64,000 nucleotides of DNA. Origin: Cadophora sp. MPI-SDFR-AT-0126. Taxonomy: Eukaryota; Ascomycota; Leotiomycetes; Helotiales; Ploettnerulaceae. The number at the start of each line of letters is the position of its first letter. Positions within the stretch are counted from its first letter, which is position 1. Shown here one piece after another: positions 56,698 through 64,000 of the stretch. The stretch is from the NCBI GenBank assembly GCA_020747065.1, contig JAGMVK010000003.1, positions 558,001-622,000 on the forward strand, read 5' to 3'. Under the pieces are notes generated by a model. It made no database searches. It was not told the origin of the DNA and saw nothing but the letters and a program-made list of their open reading frames with translations. The translations under genes and the position numbers were made by a program.

Positions 56698-59406
56698 TCA
56701 TAAATACTTATCGCCAATCCTCGGCTTTTCCACCTCCTCACTGCTGAAGCAACAATGCCCCGGCGTCCCATCCTCCGCCTCATGCCTCACCGCTCCCCAC
56801 ATAACCCTCCTCTTCTCGGCGCCTTCATCCTTCTCTCTATGACAAGCCGCCGAAATCGCCAGACTATTATTCCCCACTAGAACACTCCCATCCGTCAACT
56901 TCCTGAAACCATTCAGAATCATAACGAGGACCATGGTGACGCCGAAAAGCAGAGCGATCAGGATGGCGAGGGGGTTGTACCCGACGTTCATGTACGATAT
57001 GGGCTCGGGCTCGCCGAACGTGTTGAGGACCTCGGTGCGCGAGACGAAGAGGGATTGCGAGATTAGCCAGTGGAGAACGGAACTCGCTATGGCGAGAGGG
57101 AGGGCGTAAGTCCAGGGTAGGGAGAGCCAGTATGTGGATCTCTGCTCGCCTTTGGGGTCGGTTGTCCTCAATGCTTTCCGGTGGACAGTAAAACGACTCC
57201 ATTCATCGGCTGAAACCATGGACGTATATATGGTATTGTATGCAAAATACAAACAAGAGACAATGACTTGTGGCAAGTTAGCAACGGCGACCATGGCGAT
57301 GAGGATGCTGTTCGAGTCGAAATCTTCGGCCGTTAGATATGATGTACCGGCTGAGAAGATGTTCAGGGTGGCGTATTCGCTGTAAGTTCCAAATCCGACC
57401 TCGTACGGGGAGGAGTATTCGCCAGCATTATAACCCATGAAAGACTCGTTGCCATATGTCAGGAGTTTTCCGGTGATGGAGATGGCGAGGATACAGAAGA
57501 AGAGGGTTATGACCCAGCGTGTCCAAGACGGTGCTTGCCACCAGCGTAGTCTGTACGGGTGGTAGGGCGCCGCTATGCCACTACTATTCATCTTGAATTG
57601 TCGTGCTTGGCCGCGGGAGAGGAATGGACGGTTCATTGTCACTGGATCTGGGACTTCGAGGAAAGAGGATATAGCGTCGCCGATCGTAGCAAGCACTGTA
57701 TCCAGGTGTGTAGTAAGGACATAAGCGATGCAAAAGAGCTTCGTGGCATTCGCGAAAAGAACCGCAAGCATAATCACCAGACTGTATTGCAGCTGGCACA
57801 TTCCTGTGAGGTGTGTTGGCTCAGCCAGGCAGTAGTCAATGGGCCATTCGTCGCCGAGTTGAAACTTCCAATCTTCTTCCTGCGTGGCTATGGGATGTGC
57901 CAGACTCCAAGAGTCTGCAGAATTTCTGGCCAACTGCTTGTAGTCACATTTATTCTTGTTTGCGGCCAGGTAGTTTGGATCACAGATCCAGCGATTGGCT
58001 GTGTAGTTCGACACGAACTGCTCGTATTTGAAAGACAGGAGGACCGTATTATTCGTTTCCGTTGGCTTCTCCTTCGTCACAGCCAGTAGATTCGCATAGC
58101 CTTTCATTAGACCACTTCCAGGTCCGTAGGCATTGATACAAGCAGCATTGTCAAGCCGGATTAGCAGACTCTTACTTGCATTTGCATGTAATGTTTGTGC
58201 AATGTCGCACATGTCGTCTGACCACCAAGCACCGCCAGGAACTGTCCGATTATAGTAGTCCAGTGTTGTGAAATTCAACGGCATTGACTCGTTGTATTTC
58301 GTGGCCGACGTGGGTCTGTTACTAAATCCTACAGTAGCATTTTGTTTGCAGTCCACTGTAGCATTAGTTAAAAAGTCGGGCGTGACCACATATACATTAT
58401 AGTCCAGACGTTGGGTCGTAGTGAACACTGCCGAATTCCATCTATGAGAAGGTTAGATATACTCCAACTGAAGACCTGGAGAAGCGAATAATCACGGGGA
58501 CGAAATGGAGGGATTTGGAGTTTGGCTCGGCACTTACAAGAAATGCAACGGTAAAGTCGAAACAACCAACAATGTAAACAAAATTTTCTTCTTCCAGCCA
58601 TGCAAATTCCTAAAACTCGGTAAACCAACGTCCATGTATTTGCCCATCGCATGTGCCGCGTCAACCTCGCTACGGGTGGGAGAACTCAAACATTGCATCG
58701 TGTAGTTGCTTGCCCCGAGCAGGAGAGTCCCCATCACGTTAATCGCAATATGTATCCAAGAATCAGCCTTGTGTACCGTACCACAAGGTCCAGTATACAG
58801 CGTTCCAAGCTTCATCCCGCTCTTAGATGTTGCTCCTGCCCATATTGTGAAGATCAAGTTGATCAAGAGTACAGTCCCAGCACTTGTCGCGCCTAAGAAC
58901 ACTCCTCCTCGCCAACCACTATATTTCACTGGCTTTCCCGACGGATCGATCGCGCGTTCGTAGGAGATATGAGAGGCATAATGACCTGATCGGAGGAAGA
59001 AGCGTAGGAATCTATGGAAGCCATTCTTGACTGCTGGCTGTGTTTTACTCGTGAAGGTTCCGAATGTCGTCGATCGATTTGGCGCTCGCCTGATATGTCT
59101 ATCAAAAGTCAATACATATCACCACTCCTCCCAGGTCACACAAAGCTCTCTGGTGGGGTCTTACTCGTCGAAAGTTGCTGCCCGCTTTCCATTCCCAATC
59201 TCTGGATCTTTATCCCACCCAGACGAGTACGCAGTAGGATATTGGGGGCTCCTCTGCGTCCCAATGTCGGATGTCTCGATGTCTCGAAGCTGGAATCCGT
59301 CATGCGGATCGTCGTATCTGATTGATTCCGGAGCGCTGGGCGACCGCTGTATGCTCGCAGAATCATCCAGCAAGTGAAGCTGATCTTGAGCGTTTCTTCT
59401 CCACAT
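56698..59406 (-). CDS. DUF6536 multipass membrane protein
   Basis: Three exons (59406-59165, 59098-58538, 58441-56698) give 848 aa. Exon 1 is a polar, disordered N-terminus; the start is the first ATG of that frame and could lie elsewhere. Exon 2 holds the DUF6536 domain (PF20163): YSGWRGGVFLGATSAGTVLL, WIHIAINVMGTLLLGASNY, MQCLSSPTRSEVDAAHA, GKYMDVGLPSFRNL, then a helix ending STLPLHFL and NSAVF. The rest has an extracellular-type loop with several N-glycosylation sites, and about six more hydrophobic segments (for example YSLVIMLAVLFANATKLFCIAYVL, WTRWVITLFFCILAISITG, ILIALLFGVTMVLVMIL). Such proteins are widespread in Pezizomycotina; their function is unknown. Confidence 0.88.
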
Positions 59407-62400
59407 ATTTCATATCCGCTATCGCAGCAGCACTCAATCAATGGAAGACACTTTCGCGTGTAATACAGCAATTCCAGTAGCGACGGTGAGGAGACTTCCA
59501 AGTTGCAAAAAGTGATTGATGAAGCCAATAGACGCTGTGCGTAAAATCAGATGAGCGAAAAATCGAAGATGCGGCTATGCAGCGAAGTGCAGACGCGAAT
59601 TGGGTTGCTCTCTCGTCGATCAGAGCTCCAACTAAGGGCTCTCGTCACTCAACTGCTGAAACGAAGGGGCTGAATCCTTCTTTGAGACCAGGTAAGAATC
59701 AAGGAAAACATCCTGACGAAGGACGTCGTGGTGGAGGCTGGAGGCAGCAAGCCAACTGAAGACGCTCTTGCACAGACATGATCGCCGTGCTGTGCCGCTG
59801 GATAAGCTTAAATGAGGCATAGCTTGGATGATAGTTGACGTAAATAGATTGCCCCAGTCTTAAGGACGAGGGAACCCTCTCTCTCTCGGTATTTTTCAAT
59901 TAATGCAAGAGTGAGGATATAAATCGCTATAACTCGAAAGAATGGTCGCTCGTGGTTTAGATTCAGACTGATGTTCGAGTGTCATTCTGCGGTTGTGCCT
60001 GGTGGCGCTCGCGGCAGGTGTGATCCACAAATATTTGTGGCGGTCGAACTTGGCAAGGACGACCCCGCCATGCCTATTCGGGCCCATTGAAGTCTCAACA
60101 ATAAACAACATTAAAGACGCTGGGCGGGATTAAAAGCTTCAGACGTAGATGCCCATGACATTGGATAGTGCCGTGGAACTTATTGCTGCCAAGGAATGAT
60201 GCTGATCCATGAGAAAAGGCCAAGTGTCTCAAAGGGGACATCTTACCAAGATGATATCGACTCTTACTAATTCTTCGAACAAATGTTTTCAGAGCCATGA
60301 ATGATTTTTATACTTTGACAGTATGTATTCAGTTGTCTGGGGTACCGATTCATAGAATGCTGCCGGAAATTATACTTCTCCTTCTTTGTCTACCAACCAG
60401 GTGCAGATCTGGATTTGTGGAGTCGATCTCACCAGATTCCACGAACTCCCTTTAGCAATCCTTAAGATCAATGTTTTGCACATTTATATATTTAGGAATA
60501 ATGCTCACAAATTTTCAGCTTTCTCTTGTGTTCGATTCGCGCACATGCTTTAGGTGTCTTGCCCCACAAGTACTCCGAGCCTGATCTCCATAAATTTGAT
60601 GGGCTGAAGTACTTTGTCATGATCTATTGGTGTCGGAATGATAGCCAGCTATAGTCATTGAAGGGATTTCACAGCTGAAAAGATAAGCTTTTGTGCCGTG
60701 TCTCTGTCGGATTCCGCAAGGACTAGCAGTACATCCATTACACTTCAATTGAGAAACTTTAGCTCAGACTGTGACACTATGGACTATTGCGAGAATAGAA
60801 ATGTGATAATATTATAGGAAACAAATCATCCACCACTAAGCAAGCTTGAGAAGAAGTGTGCACTCATTCGGCTACCAGCTAGCCGAATTTGTTTACTTTG
60901 TGCTCGGTAAACTTGGCGGACCAACACCTGACAAATGCTGGTGAAATAATGACAATCACTGTGATTCATTCCAGTCCGCTGTACGAATGTCAACTATGGC
61001 ATAATATGAACTGTCAGTAATAGCTACGAGTCTGATGTGAAACTTTCGGTGGGCAGCATGATTGCCATCATCAACTCCGATGTGAGTCGCAACGGAAAAC
61101 TTCCGAAGGCCTTCTCCAATTGTCGAATCTCCTCCAACTCATCCACCGGAATCAAGTTTTACTTTCCATTAGCCCTTCTCCTGTACTGATAGTTTCAGAG
61201 AACCGTATTGCACAATTTATCTGGTCGACGAACTCAGGTGCACGACGAGGCGGCCTTATAGGAATACCTTCCTGACACATTGATCCGAAAGCCAATCACT
61301 CTCAAGCTTGATTGAAACTCCCAAAGTCTTACAAGTCACTCAAGTCACTGAATCCCAGCTTAAATATCAAAATGTTACAAAATGAGAACAACGTAGCCAG
61401 AGTAAAAGCGGCCGCAACCTGCTCCAGTAAGGTAAACACTACCAAAGGGCGCTTACGTAAATCGATGAAAGTACTGTTGAATAATCATATTCACGTAAAC
61501 TTTTTCTCAGGACTCATCTTGCAGAAAGCTGATTGCTTTCGATCTGCTGGTACCGAAGAGAGGGGAACGTTGATTTGCATTACGTCCCTCCCGATCAGCG
61601 GACAAGGGTGCCTGTCGCTTCCTGTACAGATGCCACTCGCTCATGCATGGGATTTACACTGCACGTCGTACCGCAATCTTGTCGCTCATGAGGCATCACA
61701 TCTTGCAGCGCTTCATTGCATCATAGTCATGTACGCGATATGCATGCAAGCCGATGCAGGTTGGACGCACGTATTTTGCACCGCTGGGACGACAACACCT
61801 GCCCCTCGCTCACGCACGGAATGTATCTGCAAACAGCCTTCTGCATGTTGTCTAGTTCTTCAACTTCCTTTCATGGATAGAATTGGGTATCAACGAGTGT
61901 TGTCAAAATTTAGGTATATGCTCTGCATGAAAAATTGTGGATTGGCTACACGTGGCACGTCTGTCACGAAGGGGACAGTTCCCTATCACCGAAGTCGGTA
62001 TAATCGGGAGAAACGTCCGATACCAATATCAATTTTACCGAAATTAGCCCATCTATAGAAGTGGATATCGTGGATTGGTTCGCGAGTGCCTCTCTCCGAA
62101 TGTGGCGCGGAGCGGTTGATGTCTGATGATCAGTTTTGCTGACAAGTGTGGTGGGACGATGCACAACGTTTGAGTGCTGGGCTGATCCTCCCGAGAAGCA
62201 AACGGAACCGCTGAAGTCACGGCTCGGACCGCACTACGTATCAATTTGATACATTCCCGGCGCGATGTGGCCTCTGACTCGTCACCTCGCTTAATTCTGG
62301 CCCTGAATTCAGGGTCATTTTGAAGCCAGTTCCGCCTGAATTCTTTCGGATTCAGTTCACAAACATCATCGGGAGAAGTTGGCTGCCACGTTGTGCGTTC

Positions 62401-62914
62401 TGGTGGCGTACGATGGCAACCTCACTATCGGAACCGATGTGTTAAAAGCCCGAGAGTCTGTCCAGATGATCATGCAAGTCGGACGGCACGCATGTGGGGG
62501 GCATGTATTCTGCATATTGATGCAGATAGGGCCGGCAAGCCACGGTCCCAATCATCTGTCACCCTGCTGGCGTCTATCTCGCTGCTTTGTTGTATAGCTG
62601 TTATTGGACGGAGCTCAGTATCACAGCTTTGAGTGGTGAGGCTGATACACTATGAAACCGAGGCTCGCGGTAATGACCTTCATTCCAGAGTTTCTGATCC
62701 CGAAAAACACATTCTCCAGTTTTTTTTTAGTTTGTTGCCCATCGACGCGGCTCCTTCAGAAAGATCTGATCTTGAGCTGCTCAGTCGACGGGGAAGGACA
62801 CACATGTAGAAGACATGGAAGTCTCAAGACAATTGTTGAATTGTATGATGGTGGCTACCGATCTGTGACTGCTTGGTTTGCGATAAGCATTGATAGTCCG
62901 ATGAAATAGGTAAT
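59407..62914. other. Gene desert of 3.5 kb
   Basis: No gene I can support with confidence. The left end holds the DUF6536 promoter. A perfect 9-bp-arm inverted repeat (ATTCGGCTA-CCAGC-TAGCCGAAT) lies at 60866-60888, with CGG-N11-CCG spacing inside it. A perfect 14-bp palindrome (CCCTGAATTCAGGG) lies at 62301-62314. An open frame of 248 codons at 61312-62058 opens only at TTG (first ATG at 61372). It is Cys-rich and resembles no family I know. Confidence 0.4.
61372..62058 (+). CDS. Orphan open frame, doubtful gene
   Basis: From the first ATG (MLQNENNVARVKAAATC) the frame is open for 228 codons without introns. It has many Cys and no clear signal peptide, domain or repeats. It sits alone in a gene-poor stretch. 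Length by itself is mild evidence, since open frames of this size can arise by chance; composition does not look like a typical conserved protein. It could be a species-specific gene, a decayed gene, or noise. Confidence 0.2.
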   Translation: MLQNENNVARVKAAATCSSKVNTTKGRLRKSMKVLLNNHIHVNFFSGLILQKADCFRSAGTEERGTLICITSLPISGQGCLSLPVQMPLAHAWDLHCTSYRNLVAHEASHLAALHCIIVMYAICMQADAGWTHVFCTAGTTTPAPRSRTECICKQPSACCLVLQLPFMDRIGYQRVLSKFRYMLCMKNCGLATRGTSVTKGTVPYHRSRYNREKRPIPISILPKLAHL

Positions 62915-64000
62915 TCAAGGAGCATCGAGGTCTTTTCTCTTATCGAATCGCTCAGACTCTGAATTCGCATGTGATTGCGGAGGGGAAGGTGGGATGAGTG
63001 ACCCAGATCGCATGGACCGTGACCCATTCATTGGCTGAACAATTTCCTTCTCTTGATCAGCATCTCTCCTGTGTAGGTTGATGGTATCGGAAGCCAATGA
63101 ACGCCCAGAGGTCTCTTCCACTCCACATTGTTGGCTATAATGTTCCTGCCTTGGTGGTTTTGCAATAACATTGCCATGCTGCTCGGCTCGCATCGGTTGA
63201 GTGATACTCGCTAAATGAGAGTTTCCTCGACCAAAACGAAGGTTTGCTGCCCCGTCTAACTCCCAGTATGCTATGACAAGTTGTGACCAGTTTGAAGGTG
63301 CTGGCTTATCTTCTGCTGCCAGTTGGGTTCTCACCATACCATACAATGATGTTGCTTCCAGGTGAGATTCTAGTATATTTCCCTGCAGCCACTTGTTGAT
63401 TCTGTCTCTTTTCGAAGTGAAGTCAAGGACCAAATGAGGGTAAATTTCAAGGCTGGAATAACTTCGTTCTGGGAGAGCCTGTGGCGGTCCAGATATGTCA
63501 GTTCCGGGGGGGCCATCCATGGGCCCATCGATGTCTCCAAAACCAGAATCAGATTCACTTGAGCAACCTCCACTTCCTATGTCTGCCGTGATACCTTCCA
63601 AGCCGGGTAATATCAATCTCGGGGTCCTGGCTTCGGCATCCTGAGGAAGGTCTTGTTCGAGCAGAGGCTGCAGCAGGAGACTAGATGTCGATGCGACAGA
63701 CCCTGCTGTTCGATGCGGAATGATCATTCGGCCCCTGTTCGAAGTGTCCTGGTTTCCCTCATCCTGACTTGTTCCAGACGAAGAGCCATATTGGCTTGAG
63801 CTATCGTTCGAAGCAGCTGTTGGATAGGCGCTGACAACCGAAAATTCGCGACTGAACTCATTGTATAGCTGTTCTTCAGCTTGTCGTAAGATATATATTT
63901 GACCCTCCCAGTACTGCTCTGCTTCCGTTCCCTCCTGCTCCAGTGGACCAAGATCGTCTCTGGCGCCTTGACATTGAGCAGCAAGCTTCTGTAGTTCTTC
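62915..64000 (-). CDS. Partial gene, coiled-coil/disordered protein (5' end outside window)
   Basis: The frame is open from the window edge (64000) to a stop at 62915, 361 aa of C-terminal part. The visible N-side (EELQKLAAQCQGARDDLG, then EQYWEGQIYILRQAEEQLYNEFSREFS) looks helical and coiled-coil prone. It continues through SSSQYGSSSGTSQDEG into a Ser/Gly/Asp-rich segment, a helical part (RDRINKWLQGNILESHLEATSLYGMVRTQL, SNWSQLVIAYWELDGAANLRFG), and a Pro/Ser/Arg-rich tail. I do not recognise the family. Helical N-terminal modules of this style occur before larger fungal signalling proteins, but this one ends here, so its role is unknown. An internal ATG at 63727 is not the start, since the frame is continuous upstream. 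Confidence 0.65.
   Translation of the reverse strand, partial: EELQKLAAQCQGARDDLGPLEQEGTEAEQYWEGQIYILRQAEEQLYNEFSREFSVVSAYPTAASNDSSSQYGSSSGTSQDEGNQDTSNRGRMIIPHRTAGSVASTSSLLLQPLLEQDLPQDAEARTPRLILPGLEGITADIGSGGCSSESDSGFGDIDGPMDGPPGTDISGPPQALPERSYSSLEIYPHLVLDFTSKRDRINKWLQGNILESHLEATSLYGMVRTQLAAEDKPAPSNWSQLVIAYWELDGAANLRFGRGNSHLASITQPMRAEQHGNVIAKPPRQEHYSQQCGVEETSGRSLASDTINLHRRDADQEKEIVQPMNGSRSMRSGSLIPPSPPQSHANSESERFDKRKDLDAP

Noticed and set aside
62301..62314. Palindrome CCCTGAATTCAGGG as an element end
   Set aside because: A single perfect 14-bp palindrome with no partner repeat or duplication; probably chance.
1..64000. tRNA, rRNA, CRISPR or biosynthetic cluster
   Set aside because: By eye I found no B-box/cloverleaf, rRNA-like or spaced-repeat sequence, and no PKS/NRPS/terpene core gene. 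A tRNAscan run would be decisive for tRNAs.

Overview
The window looks like a nuclear contig piece from a filamentous ascomycete (Pezizomycotina; Leotiomycetes-like is my guess, from gene content only). The reasons are many short GT-AG introns (about 48-90 bp), HET-type heterokaryon-incompatibility genes, a GH55 glucanase, DUF6536, DUF1993 and VPS62 family proteins, and fungal versions of Mdm34, Yaf9, Syf2 and haspin. There is no operon logic. Genes lie on both strands, with divergent and tail-to-tail pairs and several gene-poor spacers. I resolved splice sites by hand from reading-frame continuity, donor/acceptor sequence and family similarity, without any search tool.

Layout. 0.6-3.3 kb: a HET-domain gene cut by a 433-bp MITE-like element with about 102-bp terminal inverted repeats and a TA target duplication. 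4.9-6.4 kb (-): CCDC47/DUF1682 ER protein. 6.6-8.8 kb (+): haspin kinase with an ambiguous spliced leader. 9.2-11.7 kb (-): membrane-anchored HET-like protein. 12.9-14.5 kb (-): six-exon catalase-like heme protein. 16.4-17.9 kb (+): equilibrative nucleoside transporter. 19.1-21.3 kb (+): C2H2 zinc-finger protein. 23.4 kb (+): small secreted Cys-rich protein. 24.0-24.9 kb (-): RING-H2 membrane E3. 26.4-27.9 kb (+): VPS62 family. 28.5-29.3 kb (-): DUF1993. 31.1-32.9 kb (-): Mdm34 (ERMES).

34.2-40.8 kb (-): a 6.5-kb secreted multidomain gene that joins a NucA/NucB-like nuclease region to a GH55 glucanase and a long Pro/Gly/acidic C-terminal tail. 42.3-44.0 kb (+): F-box/LRR-like protein. 45.1-45.8 kb (+): small secreted protein. 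46.0-48.1 kb (-): divergent, membrane-anchored BiP-like Hsp70 with degenerate ATPase motifs. 48.7-49.5 kb (-): short-chain dehydrogenase. 50.6-51.5 kb (-): Yaf9. 51.7-52.7 kb (+): Coq11-like protein with a GC-AG intron. 52.8-53.8 kb (-): Syf2. 54.0-55.7 kb (+): large single-exon protein, probably mitochondrial. 56.7-59.4 kb (-): DUF6536 membrane protein. 59.4-62.9 kb: gene desert. 62.9-64.0 kb (-): C-terminal part of a gene running off the window.

By role, the window mixes housekeeping genes (ER insertion/folding, ER-mitochondria contact, chromatin, splicing, ubiquinone, mitosis) with accessory genes (two HET-type genes, the GH55/NucA fusion, two small secreted proteins, the odd Hsp70). I see no biosynthetic cluster, CRISPR array, rRNA or convincing tRNA. 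The strongest unusual items are the MITE-split HET gene, the nuclease-glucanase fusion and the degenerate anchored Hsp70.
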